Shown: in pieces, positions 8,435 through 17,076 of the stretch
How positions within the stretch are numbered: position 1 is the first letter of the stretch
Layout: every line of letters begins with the position of its first letter
DNA from: Exiguobacterium algae
GTDB taxonomy: Bacteria; Bacillota; Bacilli; Exiguobacteriales; Exiguobacteriaceae
DNA length: 64,000 bases
Direction: 5' to 3'
Assembly (NCBI RefSeq): GCF_018617875.1
Contig: NZ_JACSKZ010000002.1
Location: 1-64,000, forward strand
The notes under the pieces: generated by a model
Database searches by the model: none
What the model was told of the DNA's origin: nothing
The model's input: only the letters and a program-made list of their open reading frames with translations
Program-made: the position numbers and the translations under genes

Positions 8435-9622
8435 TTAATTCGATAGAAGCCAGGTTTTTAGCCAATCAACGTGGTCTTCGAGCACATCTGTTGATAAATA
8501 ATCAAGATCATCGTACTCGGGACTCACCCATTGCGCAGTCATTGAATCACTGAGCGTCACGAAAGGTAATCCTTGTTCATCATATAACTCCCCTGGGGAG
8601 CTATACAGCGGTCTCACGTTCAACCCTGAAAACGGTTCTTCTTCCATAAAAGGATAACGTTTCATTCCGTTCGTCCGAATAAACAGTTCTTCATCATCCG
8701 CCCCTAAAATATCCAGTAAAATGACAGCCGAAACGTCATTCCCCCTTGAGAGTACTTGCTGTAAATAGTCATCGCTCGATTCTTTTGAAACACCGTTTCC
8801 ATTCATGAACACGTATCGGATCGTATGTTCCGGCTGTTCACCGTCCATCTCTTTCAACAATTCATAGAGAACGGTCGAGGGACCGACACTTGTGAAATAT
8901 TGTGCGTTTTGCCACGTCGATTCGAGTCGAGACATGATGATGACTTCCTGTTCCGACCGTCCTGTTTGTATGAACTCTACATAAGGAATGTCTTCCTTGT
9001 ACGGCTCAACCCGAACCGTTTCCCCATCCTCGAGGTGTTTTGCCGCCTCTAAATCGACTCCCGACCCAGCGATTGGCAAGGTATAAGAGGTAATCACGAA
9101 CCCGTCATTCTCGGGCTCCTTCGCATGAGGCGTAATGATGAACCCTGCAGCACCTGCCTCTGCGAGCCGATTCAAATACCGGTTGGCTTCTTCATCATTT
9201 TTGATGACACCAAAATAATCAATCGCGTACGCTTCTTCACTATGTTCAAGTGAATAGTCCGTCATTGGAAGCACGATTACTTTACCCTCTATATCCTTGA
9301 CCGTATCGTCCCAATCAAGATGCATGACCTCTCCTTCAAAGGGCTGCTCGAACATCATGCTCGTCGACCCTTCAAACCATTTTTCCCCAACCTGAATATC
9401 TGTCCAGTAGGTCGGGCGTTCGGCGTAGTGAATCTTCCGTTCCATAGCTAAATCGAGATCTGCACCGAGTGATTCGAAAAGATCGGCATTTTCCCAACTA
9501 TTCGCGTCACGATCGATCGAACCAAAATAAGCGGCCGTATCATATGCCGAGCCAATCCCAAACGGGTTCAAATAGGCTAAGACAATGAATAATGAATAAA
9601 GCATATTAAATAAAGTCATCAT
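8435..9622 (-). CDS. Exported PA-domain/M28-like protein, metal ligands apparently lost
   Basis: 395 residues starting with a hydrophobic segment (LYSLFIVLAYLNPFGIG, residues 9-25), so it is probably exported or anchored. A PA-like insert follows (IEGKVIVLP to GAAGFIITP, about 110-180), then an M28 aminopeptidase-like region (VIIMSRLESTW, VGPSTVLYELLKEM, IRYVFMNGNG, VSAVILLDILGA). The order matches M28 peptidases with a PA domain. Where an active enzyme would have an H-x-D and a DNASG motif, this one has SRLES and no DNASG. I infer it is inactive or divergent. Start after GGGGAACTGAAA. Confidence 0.55.
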   Translation of the reverse strand: MMTLFNMLYSLFIVLAYLNPFGIGSAYDTAAYFGSIDRDANSWENADLFESLGADLDLAMERKIHYAERPTYWTDIQVGEKWFEGSTSMMFEQPFEGEVMHLDWDDTVKDIEGKVIVLPMTDYSLEHSEEAYAIDYFGVIKNDEEANRYLNRLAEAGAAGFIITPHAKEPENDGFVITSYTLPIAGSGVDLEAAKHLEDGETVRVEPYKEDIPYVEFIQTGRSEQEVIIMSRLESTWQNAQYFTSVGPSTVLYELLKEMDGEQPEHTIRYVFMNGNGVSKESSDDYLQQVLSRGNDVSAVILLDILGADDEELFIRTNGMKRYPFMEEEPFSGLNVRPLYSSPGELYDEQGLPFVTLSDSMTAQWVSPEYDDLDYLSTDVLEDHVDWLKTWLLSN

Positions 9623-9754
9623 TTTCAGTTCCCCATATTCATTTGATTATTTAATTTCCATTTATTATTATATTCAGCTATTTACCGTCTGTATATTTAA
9701 ATTTTTTACAAACTAGTTAAAAGTCGACGCTTTCTGCATTTTTTGACCGAACAC

Positions 9755-9789
9755 GAAAAAAGTCACCCGTTCCTTAGAACGGGTGACTC
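9755..9789 (-). terminator. Terminator of adhE
   Basis: Perfect 12-bp stem AGTCACCCGTTC/GAACGGGTGACT, then TTTTTTCG on the minus strand. Confidence 0.9.
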
Positions 9790-9807
9790 GATCAAGTCGT
9801 TTTTTAC

Positions 9808-12399
9808 TTATACACCTTCGTAAGCAGCGTACATGATTTCTTTCAACTCTTCAACGAGTGGCATTTTCGGGTTAGCCGTTGTACATTGGTCTTCGAATGC
9901 ATCGACTGCCATTTTGTCCACTTTCGCATCGAGATCTGCTTTCTTAATGCCTTGTGCTTTGAACGAGAGTTTGATGTTCAAGCGTTGGCCAAGTTCGATG
10001 ATTGCCTGGACGAGTGACTCGACACCTTCAGCTGTCGTGCTCGCTGGAAGACCGAGGTAGCGGGCGATTTCAGCGTAACGCTCATCTGCGATGAATGATT
10101 CATATTTAGGGAACGCCGCAAGTTTCGATGGGCGTGTCGCATTGTAGCGGATGACGTGTGGCATCAAGATTGCGTTTGTACGACCGTGTGGTACGTGGAA
10201 CTCTCCACCGATTTTGTGAGCGATCGAGTGATTGATACCAAGGAACGCGTTCGCGAACGCCATACCTGCCATTGTTGATGCGTTGTGAACTTTTTGACGC
10301 GCTTCTGCATCGCTACCGTTTTCATACGCTTTTGGTAGGTAGTCGAAGATCATCTTGATTGAACGGAGGCAAAGTCCGTCCGTGTAGTCGTTCGCCATAA
10401 CAGAGACGTATGCTTCGATTGCGTGAGTCAAGACGTCCATCCCTGTGTCAGCCGTGATTGAAGCAGGAACTGTCATGACGAATTCGGGGTCAACGATTGC
10501 GACGTCCGGTGTAATCGCGTAGTCAGCGATCGGGTATTTCACGTTGCGTTTTTTATCTGTGATGACCGTGAACGGTGTGACTTCAGATCCTGTACCAGAA
10601 GTTGTCGGAATGGCAACGAACATAGATTTGTTACCGAGTGTCGGGAACTTGTACGTCCGTTTACGGATATCCATGAATTTCTGACGAAGGTTCGAGAACT
10701 TCTCTTCTGGGCGTTCGTAGAAGAGCCACATTCCTTTCGCAGCATCCATCGGTGATCCACCACCAAGTGCGATAATCATATCTGGTTGGAAGTGACGCAT
10801 CGCTTCGGCACCGTTCATGACCGTTTCAACAGATGGGTCTGGTTCGACTTGGTCGAAGATGCGGTACTCAACGCCTGCTGGCAAGTTTTTGATGACTTTG
10901 TCGGCGAAACCGAGTTTGACCATCATTTCGTCCGTTACAATCATCGCACGTTTTTTCGTTGTGAGCGATTGAAGGTATTGCACTGAGTTTTTCTCGAAGT
11001 AAATTTTTTCAGGAACTTTGAACCATTGCATATTCACGCGACGTCTCGCCACCTTTTTCACGTTGAGTAGATGTTTCGCCGTCACGTTTTCAGAGACGGA
11101 GTTTTTACCGTATGAACCACAGCCGAGTGTAAGGGATGGTGTCATTTCGTTATAAAGGTCACCAATACCACCGTGTGCTGATGGTGAGTTGACGATGATT
11201 CGGCAAGCTTTCATGCGAAGTCCGAAGTCAAGGATGGCATCATCATCTGTTGAGTGGATGACCGCTGTGTGACCAAGACCACCGATTTCAAGCATTTTCT
11301 CAGCAATTGCGAAACCTTCTTCACGTGATTGTACTTTATATGCTCCAAGAACCGGGCTCAATTTTTCGTGTGAGAGAAGTTCTGTTGCGCCAACTGTTTC
11401 AAGCTCTGCAATCAAGATTTTCGTATCAGCTGGAACTTTGAGACCTGCTTTTTCAGCGATCCAAGCTGCTGGTTTCCCAACGATTTCCGGGTTGACCGCG
11501 CAAGTATCCGTGCGGATGACGAGTGTTTCGAGCTTCGCTTTTTCTTCAGGTGAGCAGAAGTAGCAACCGAGAGCTGTCATTTCAGCTTTCACTTCTTCAT
11601 ATACTTCCTGGTCAACGATGATTGCCTGTTCAGATGCACAGATCATTCCGTTGTCGAACGTTTTTGAAAGGATGACGTCTGAGATGGCACGTTTCACTTT
11701 CGCTGTTTTGTCGATATAAGCCGGTACGTTACCAGGACCGACACCGAGTGCTGGCTTACCTGTTGAGTATGCTGACTTGACCATCGCCGCTCCACCTGTC
11801 GCGAGTACCATCGCTACACCTGGGTGGTTCATGAGTGCTTTTGTCGCATCGAGTGATGGGACTTCGACCCATTGGATCAAGCTTTCCGGTGCACCTGCTG
11901 CAACTGCTGCGTCGCGAAGGACACGGGCCGCTTCACTTGAACATTGTTGTGCTGATGGGTGGAATGCGAAAATGATCGGGTTACGCGTTTTGATCGCGAT
12001 GATCGCTTTGAACATCGTTGTTGAAGTCGGGTTTGTGACAGGTGTAACCCCGGCTACGACACCGACTGGTTCAGCGATGTACGTAATACCGTTTTGAACA
12101 TCGTCTTCGAGGACGCCAACTGTTTTCTCGCCACGAAGTGAGTTATAAATATATTCTGTCGCGAAGATGTTTTTGATCATCTTATCTTCAAATACACCGC
12201 GACCTGTTTCTGTATGTGCTAATTTTGCGAGTGTGACGTGCTGTTCAAGTCCAGCGAGAGCCATCGCTTGAACGATCCCGTCGATTTTTTCCTGGTCAAA
12301 CGTCATTAACGTATCAAGCGCCGTATGGGCACGAGCGACGAGCGTGTCGACCATTTGTTCTGCTGATGTTTCCACTTTTGCTTTCTCTTTAACTGCCAT
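9808..12399 (-). CDS. adhE: Bifunctional acetaldehyde-CoA/alcohol dehydrogenase
   Basis: About 863 residues from ATG 12399, which follows GAGGAGGAAACCAAC; the frame is open to 12480 but that extension lacks a good ribosome site. The N-terminal half is an acetylating aldehyde dehydrogenase with the catalytic cysteine in NGMICASEQ. The C-terminal half is an iron-type alcohol dehydrogenase with ALGGGSPMDAAK and the metal-binding histidines in LTHAIEAY and NHSIAHKIGGEFHVPHG. It reduces acetyl-CoA to ethanol in two NADH-using steps during anaerobic or overflow growth. Regulation by Rex and CcpA is suggested by sites upstream. Confidence 0.97.
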   Translation of the reverse strand: MAVKEKAKVETSAEQMVDTLVARAHTALDTLMTFDQEKIDGIVQAMALAGLEQHVTLAKLAHTETGRGVFEDKMIKNIFATEYIYNSLRGEKTVGVLEDDVQNGITYIAEPVGVVAGVTPVTNPTSTTMFKAIIAIKTRNPIIFAFHPSAQQCSSEAARVLRDAAVAAGAPESLIQWVEVPSLDATKALMNHPGVAMVLATGGAAMVKSAYSTGKPALGVGPGNVPAYIDKTAKVKRAISDVILSKTFDNGMICASEQAIIVDQEVYEEVKAEMTALGCYFCSPEEKAKLETLVIRTDTCAVNPEIVGKPAAWIAEKAGLKVPADTKILIAELETVGATELLSHEKLSPVLGAYKVQSREEGFAIAEKMLEIGGLGHTAVIHSTDDDAILDFGLRMKACRIIVNSPSAHGGIGDLYNEMTPSLTLGCGSYGKNSVSENVTAKHLLNVKKVARRRVNMQWFKVPEKIYFEKNSVQYLQSLTTKKRAMIVTDEMMVKLGFADKVIKNLPAGVEYRIFDQVEPDPSVETVMNGAEAMRHFQPDMIIALGGGSPMDAAKGMWLFYERPEEKFSNLRQKFMDIRKRTYKFPTLGNKSMFVAIPTTSGTGSEVTPFTVITDKKRNVKYPIADYAITPDVAIVDPEFVMTVPASITADTGMDVLTHAIEAYVSVMANDYTDGLCLRSIKMIFDYLPKAYENGSDAEARQKVHNASTMAGMAFANAFLGINHSIAHKIGGEFHVPHGRTNAILMPHVIRYNATRPSKLAAFPKYESFIADERYAEIARYLGLPASTTAEGVESLVQAIIELGQRLNIKLSFKAQGIKKADLDAKVDKMAVDAFEDQCTTANPKMPLVEELKEIMYAAYEGV

Positions 12400-12540
12400 G
12401 TTGGTTTCCTCCTCATAAGTGAGAGCTTTTAACAGATTTGACTTGATGGAAGGCACGGGATGAATCAGTTTCGAAAACACTTTGTGCTTTCCTTCACATT
12501 CATAGAATACAATGTTTTTCGCATTTTGTGCGTGACAACA

Positions 12541-12558
12541 ATGTGAACTATTTCACAA
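12541..12558 (-). promoter_or_regulatory. Rex operator upstream of adhE
   Basis: TTGTGAAATAGTTCACAT on the minus strand is a near-perfect match to the Rex box TTGTGAA-N4-TTCACAA. A candidate -35 TTGACA lies 8 bases upstream at 12567-12572, so bound Rex would cover the -10 area. NADH-sensing Rex is the known repressor of adhE-type genes in Firmicutes. Confidence 0.8.
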
Positions 12559-12614
12559 GACTTTTTTGTCAATTGCTGATAACCCTTGATTTTTGTAGTT
12601 GCCATTAGTAAAAT

Positions 12615-12628
12615 CGTATGCGTTTTCA
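12615..12628. promoter_or_regulatory. Second, weaker cre site
   Basis: On the minus strand TGAAAACGCATACG matches the cre consensus with two mismatches, 36 bases from the perfect cre. It partly overlaps a perfect palindrome TTTTCATGAAAA at 12623-12634. Confidence 0.4.
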
Positions 12629-12650
12629 TGAAAAAGTAGTGTATGATGAA

Positions 12651-12664
12651 TGTAAACGCTTACA
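12651..12664. promoter_or_regulatory. Perfect cre site between adhE and the marR-type gene
   Basis: TGTAAACGCTTACA is a full palindrome and an exact match to the CcpA site consensus. It lies 252 bp upstream of the adhE start and 123 bp upstream of the divergent MarR gene. Together with the Rex box it explains most of the 12400-12786 gap, in which I see no ORF. Confidence 0.75.
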
Positions 12665-12747
12665 TCAATTGTGACAAACTAGCCCGAATTCGTTTGCAGC
12701 ATTTCTCACACCGACCCGTTTGACCGTTCACGCTGCGGTGAGTCGTG

Positions 12748-12753
12748 TATAAT
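12748..12753 (+). promoter_or_regulatory. -10 hexamer of the marR-type gene
   Basis: Perfect TATAAT, 33 bases before the start codon. The only -35 candidates (TTGACC at 12720, TTCACG at 12728) have spacers of 22 and 14 bases, so the -35 is uncertain. Confidence 0.5.
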
Positions 12754-12786
12754 GAAGATAGAACATGACTAGGAAGTGAATATGAT

Positions 12787-13233
12787 ATGCCAAAACAAGA
12801 TGCAGCCGACCAGTTCGTAAAGCTGGTCCCCTTAATAAGAAGAAAATTGTTGCGCCGCTCTGATTTTCCTCAAATCCCGAACTTGAACTTCTCTCACTTT
12901 CATTTGTTGATGCTGATCGAAGATGAAGGAGCCGTCACGAACGGAAGGATCAGCGAAACGCTCTCGATTGCCCCACCGAACGTCACGCCTTTGATTACGA
13001 AGCTTGTTGATGAAGGGTACATCACACGCGTACCGGATGAACGGGACCGTCGGGTCATCTGGAATCAGTTGACCGAGAAAGGTGAACAGATCCTACTCGA
13101 ACGTCGCGACTCGTTCAGACGCCTGTTTGAGGAACGTCTCTCTTTCCTGAATGAAGAAGAGACGGATCGGCTATTCGAGAGTTTGAAGACATTGACGGAG
13201 ATCGTGGAGAAGATGGACAAAGCCGAAGACTGA
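12787..13233 (+). CDS. MarR-family transcriptional regulator
   Basis: 148 residues with the MarR winged helix: NGRISETLSIAPPNVTPLITKLVDEGYI as recognition region (about 54-80) and the wing VPDERDRRVIWNQLTEKG. Flanking helices form the dimer interface. It is divergent from adhE, so it could act on that shared upstream region, but nothing in the sequence shows its target. AGGAAGTGA lies somewhat far (about 11 bases) from ATG 12787. Confidence 0.9.
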   Translation: MPKQDAADQFVKLVPLIRRKLLRRSDFPQIPNLNFSHFHLLMLIEDEGAVTNGRISETLSIAPPNVTPLITKLVDEGYITRVPDERDRRVIWNQLTEKGEQILLERRDSFRRLFEERLSFLNEEETDRLFESLKTLTEIVEKMDKAED

Positions 13234-13312
13234 TTCTTCCCTCGTCAATCAGGCGAACTTCTTATATAATCTGTAATGTATCTATGAACAATGGAAAGAG
13301 AGATGACGTAGT

Positions 13313-14023
13313 ATGGGTCGTAAATGGAACAACATTAAAGAAAAGAAAGCATCAAAAGATGCCAATACGAGTCGCGTATATGCGAAATTCGGTCGTGAAA
13401 TTTATGTGGCAGCCCGCCAAGGGGAGCCGGATCCGGAACTTAACCAATCATTGAAGTTTGTTGTCGAACGGGCGAAAACGTACAATGTACCGAAAGCGAT
13501 TATCGATCGTGCAATCGATAAGGCAAAAGGTGGCGACGAGGAGAACTTTGATGAGCTCCGCTATGAAGGGTTCGGGCCGAACGGTTCGATGATCATCGTC
13601 GACACGCTCACAAACAATGTTAACCGTACGGCATCGGAAGTACGGGCCGCATTCGGCAAAAACGGTGGCAACATGGGTGTCAGCGGTTCTGTCGCCTATA
13701 TGTTTGACGCGACGGCGGTCATCGGCGTGAGCGGCATGTCGGCTGACGATGTCCTCGAATTGATGATGGAGCATGACCTCGACGTCCGTGACGTGATCGA
13801 GGAAGAAGATACGGTCATTGTTTATGCGGAGCCGGAAGAATTCCATGCGGTGCAGACGGCATTCAAATCGGCAGGCATTGAAGCGTTTGAGATTGCCGAG
13901 TTGACGATGCTTCCTCAGAACGAGGTTTCATTGGATGATGCCTCACAAGAGCAGTTCGACAAATTGATCGACGTGCTTGAGGACCTCGAAGACGTCCGTC
14001 AGGTGTACCATAACGTCGAATAA
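13313..14023 (+). CDS. YebC/PmpR family protein (YeeI-type)
   Basis: 236 residues, the usual length of Bacillus YeeI. The N-terminal helical part [20 protein letters not shown] is a variant of the family start (GHSKWANIKHRK). The middle has [19 protein letters not shown] and the glycine-rich [18 protein letters not shown]. The family was named as transcription regulators; recent work links members to translation of proline-rich stretches. A weak AGAGAGATGA precedes the start. Terminator directly downstream. Confidence 0.93.
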   Translation: MGRKWNNIKEKKASKDANTSRVYAKFGREIYVAARQGEPDPELNQSLKFVVERAKTYNVPKAIIDRAIDKAKGGDEENFDELRYEGFGPNGSMIIVDTLTNNVNRTASEVRAAFGKNGGNMGVSGSVAYMFDATAVIGVSGMSADDVLELMMEHDLDVRDVIEEEDTVIVYAEPEEFHAVQTAFKSAGIEAFEIAELTMLPQNEVSLDDASQEQFDKLIDVLEDLEDVRQVYHNVE

Positions 14024-14031
14024 TCCGATCA

Positions 14032-14064
14032 AGCGATAACTTTCACGAGTTATCGCTTTTTTTA
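14032..14064 (+). terminator. Terminator of the YebC-family gene
   Basis: AGCGATAACT/AGTTATCGCT stem followed by seven T on the plus strand. Confidence 0.9.
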
Positions 14065-14165
14065 TTTTCAATTTGACAAGATCAAAATCGTATGTTAAAT
14101 TTCAAAAAGTCTTTATCTTATTAAAGTGATACCAAGAGAAAGAATAAAGAAAGGTGTTGGAACTT

Positions 14166-15485
14166 ATGAACGCAGTACTTCTTGCCGTGATTGTTTTATT
14201 TGCCCTCGCAATCAGTCGCGTGCACATCGTATTATCCCTTATTCTCGCCGCACTCGTCGGGGGATTGGTCGGAGGTCTCGGCTTCAATGACACGTTGACA
14301 GCATTCAGTGACGGACTCGGAGGCGGTGCCTCGATCGCACTCAGTTATGCACTTCTTGGTGCATTTGCGGTCGGCCTTTCAAAAACGGGCTTACCTGATG
14401 TATTAGCAGAACGTTTGATTGGCATGTCTGGAAAAGACGTGACAGGCAAAGGCGTCACTCGTGTAAAAGCTGTGTTGTTGTCTCTTTTATTGTTACTTTC
14501 AATCAGTTCACAAAACGCATTGCCGATTCACATCGCATTCATTCCAATCGTCGTACCGCCATTGCTCGTTCTCTTCAACGAGTTGAAGCTCGACCGCCGG
14601 CTCGTCGCGACGATTTTGACATTCGGTCTCGTCACACCCTATATGTTACTACCGGTCGGTTTCGGCGGGATTTACTTGAATGAGATCTTGCTACCAAACA
14701 TTGAAGCGAACGGTATGACCGTCGGTGAAGTCAACATCGTCAGCATCATGGGCATCCCGGCCCTCGGTATGCTCGTCGGATTGATTGCCGCCTTCATTCA
14801 CTATCGTAAGCCGCGTTCTTATGAGACGATCGCGTTAGGACCAGAAGATTATGAGCTTCGTCAAATGAGTGGGCTTAAAACCGGCATGACGTTGGTCGTC
14901 GTTGCCGTTGTCCTCGCAGTTCAATTGCAGACAGACTCGATGATTGCCTCTGCAGTCACTGGGCTCGTCCTCTTGTCGGTTCTTCGACTCATCCCTTGGT
15001 CAGAGGCCGATGACATCTTCACGAGCGGTATGCGCATGATGGCGTTCATCGGATTCGTCATGATTGCAGCAAGTGGGTTTGCCGCCGTCATTCGTGAGAC
15101 AGGTGCAATTGAGCCGCTCGTCAATGGCGCAAGTGGCATCATGGGCGACTCGAAATTCATCGCCGCTCTCGTCATGCTTCTTGTAGGTCTCGTCATCACG
15201 CTCGGGATTGGCTCGAGTTTCTCGACTGTCCCGATTATCGCAGCCATTTTCGTTCCACTTTGTATCCAATACGGATTCTCAGTCGAGGCGACAATCGCCA
15301 TTATCGGTACAGCCGGTGCGCTCGGTGACGCAGGTAGCCCGGCGAGTGACTCGACGCTCGGACCGACGAGCGGTTTGAACGCTGATGGACAACACGATCA
15401 CTTACGTGAAACCGTGTGGCCAACATTCCTGCATTACAACATTCCGCTCATCGTGTTCGGTGTCATCGCCGCGATGGTATTGTGA
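14166..15485 (+). CDS. YuiF-like NhaC-type transporter
   Basis: About 439 residues, almost wholly hydrophobic, with some 11-12 membrane helices. Glycine- and serine-rich breaks such as SISSQNALPIHIAFIP and GDAGSPASDSTLGPTSGLN are characteristic of the Na+/H+ antiporter-like family that includes B. subtilis YuiF, a probable histidine carrier. The frame allows a GTG at 14154, but AAAGGTG at 14150-14156 places the start at ATG 14166. Substrate not readable from sequence: amino acid/cation exchange is the family's likely role. Confidence 0.75.
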   Translation: MNAVLLAVIVLFALAISRVHIVLSLILAALVGGLVGGLGFNDTLTAFSDGLGGGASIALSYALLGAFAVGLSKTGLPDVLAERLIGMSGKDVTGKGVTRVKAVLLSLLLLLSISSQNALPIHIAFIPIVVPPLLVLFNELKLDRRLVATILTFGLVTPYMLLPVGFGGIYLNEILLPNIEANGMTVGEVNIVSIMGIPALGMLVGLIAAFIHYRKPRSYETIALGPEDYELRQMSGLKTGMTLVVVAVVLAVQLQTDSMIASAVTGLVLLSVLRLIPWSEADDIFTSGMRMMAFIGFVMIAASGFAAVIRETGAIEPLVNGASGIMGDSKFIAALVMLLVGLVITLGIGSSFSTVPIIAAIFVPLCIQYGFSVEATIAIIGTAGALGDAGSPASDSTLGPTSGLNADGQHDHLRETVWPTFLHYNIPLIVFGVIAAMVL

Positions 15486-15575
15486 TTACTTTTTTCGTCT
15501 CGCATAAACAGTGCCGAGCAGCACGAGGATCAGGATAAACCAAATCCCGGTATACATGAGGATTTCAGTGATCAT
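15486..15575 (-). CDS. Small hydrophobic protein, 29 codons
   Basis: An ORF beginning MITEILMYTGIW, with a continuous hydrophobic stretch (about residues 5-23) and a basic end (YARRKK). GGGAGG sits 6 bases before the ATG. The size, single helix and positive tail are typical of small membrane proteins. It starts 50 bases after gltD on the same strand and abuts the convergent yuiF-like gene stop. It may be read through from gltD past the hairpin at 15601-15621. No homologue is recognised. The coding potential rests on the ribosome site and amino-acid pattern only. Confidence 0.6.
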   Translation of the reverse strand: MITEILMYTGIWFILILVLLGTVYARRKK

Positions 15576-15600
15576 CGGATTCCTCCCAAACAAAAATTAA

Positions 15601-15627
15601 GGAGCGACGATTTGTCGCTCCTTTTTA
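15601..15627 (+). terminator. Terminator of the YuiF-like gene, also a hairpin after gltD
   Basis: GGAGCGAC/GTCGCTCC stem followed by TTTTTA on the plus strand. On the minus strand the tail is TTAATTTTTG, a weaker terminator for gltD. Confidence 0.7.
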
Positions 15628-17076
15628 TGATGAAGTTTTTAGACGCTCCTGACAAGTATTCAAGAATGAGTCGACTTCTTCAGCCACCTCACGACCTTCC
15701 CGAATCGCCCAAACGATCAAGCTTTGCCCCCGTCGTGCATCCCCTGCGACAAAGACGTTGTCTTGAACGGTATGGAAATGCTTCGTTTTCTCGACACCGA
15801 TCCGACGCAGTTCCTGTTCCGGTCGTTCAAAACCGATGGCGACGAGAATCAGGTCAGCCGGGTACACTTGAGTCGAATTCTCGATTGCGAAGAAAGATGC
15901 CTGTCCGTCCGGATTGACGATTTTTTTCATTTGCTCCGTCTCAATCCCGACGACACGGTCACTTTCTTTCAATATACGGTTCGAACGGATCAAATACGTA
16001 CGCGGATCTTCATCATACACAGCCAACGATTCGGCATAGGCATAATCTGTCGTCAACGTATCCGGTTGGAGCGGCCAAGGTCGATCCACACCCCGAAGGA
16101 TTCCTTTCGACGGGTGCTTACCAAACTGTACGACAGACGCAGCCCCTTGACGGATAGCTGTCGCGACACAGTCGGCGCCTGTATCGCCTCCCCCGATGAC
16201 GATGACATGTTTCTTCGCAGCATCGTATCGAGGAGCTAACGCTTCCCCTTTCCGCTCGTGCATCGAGGCAGTCAAATAATCCATCGCCATCTCGACTCCG
16301 GACGCGTCGTCACCTTCGATCCCGAGTGTCCGTTGTTTTTGGGCGCCCGTCGCAAAGATGACCGCATCGAACTCTTTACGTAACGCGTCGACCGATACAT
16401 CCACTCCGACGTTGACACCCGTCCGGATGCGAACCCCTTCCGCCTCGAGTAAACGAACTCTTCGACGTACGACCTCCTTATCGAGTTTCATGTTCGGAAT
16501 ACCGTACATGAGCAGTCCGCCAGCTTCGTCAGCCTTTTCCAAAATGGTGACGTGATGGCCCATCTGGTTCAACTGGTCGGCGGCCGCAAGACCAGCCGGT
16601 CCACTGCCGATGATTGCGACGGTCCATCCCGTCCGCTGTTTGACCGTTCGGGGCGTCACCCATCCATTCTCGAAGGCGCGGTCGATAATCGTACGTTCTA
16701 TCGATTTGATGGCGACCGGCTCTTCACTGATTCCAAGCGTACAAGACCCTTCGCAAGGCGCTGGACAGACGCGACCCGTAAACTCCGGGAAGTTGTTTGT
16801 TTCCATCAAGCGATGGTAAGCACCGAGCCAGTCTTCTTTCGTCACAAGTTTATTCCATTCCGGGATATAGTTGTGAATCGGACAGCCAATCGTCTCCTGA
16901 CCAATCAAGTCCCCGACATGGCAAAACGGTGTACCACAATCCATACATCGTTCTGCCTGTTCTTTCACGGCCTCGTCACTCAATCGCATCGCATATTCTT
17001 GATAATCGTTCACCCGGTCATCGACAGCGCGTTCCGGCAACGTCTGCCGGGCAATCTCTAAAAATTTATGTTTCAT
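15625..17076 (-). CDS. gltD: Glutamate synthase (NADPH) small subunit
   Basis: 483 residues. The N-terminal cysteine-rich domain (ERCMDCGTPFCHVG and CPIHNYIPEW, about 40-75) binds [4Fe-4S] clusters. Two nucleotide-binding sites follow: FAD at VAIIGSGPAGLAAADQL and NADPH at VIVIGGGDTGADCVATA. The C-terminal VFVAGDARRGQSLIVWA closes the FAD domain. It passes electrons from NADPH to the large subunit in ammonia assimilation. The start overlaps the gltB stop by 4 bases. Confidence 0.95.
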   Translation of the reverse strand: MKHKFLEIARQTLPERAVDDRVNDYQEYAMRLSDEAVKEQAERCMDCGTPFCHVGDLIGQETIGCPIHNYIPEWNKLVTKEDWLGAYHRLMETNNFPEFTGRVCPAPCEGSCTLGISEEPVAIKSIERTIIDRAFENGWVTPRTVKQRTGWTVAIIGSGPAGLAAADQLNQMGHHVTILEKADEAGGLLMYGIPNMKLDKEVVRRRVRLLEAEGVRIRTGVNVGVDVSVDALRKEFDAVIFATGAQKQRTLGIEGDDASGVEMAMDYLTASMHERKGEALAPRYDAAKKHVIVIGGGDTGADCVATAIRQGAASVVQFGKHPSKGILRGVDRPWPLQPDTLTTDYAYAESLAVYDEDPRTYLIRSNRILKESDRVVGIETEQMKKIVNPDGQASFFAIENSTQVYPADLILVAIGFERPEQELRRIGVEKTKHFHTVQDNVFVAGDARRGQSLIVWAIREGREVAEEVDSFLNTCQERLKTSS

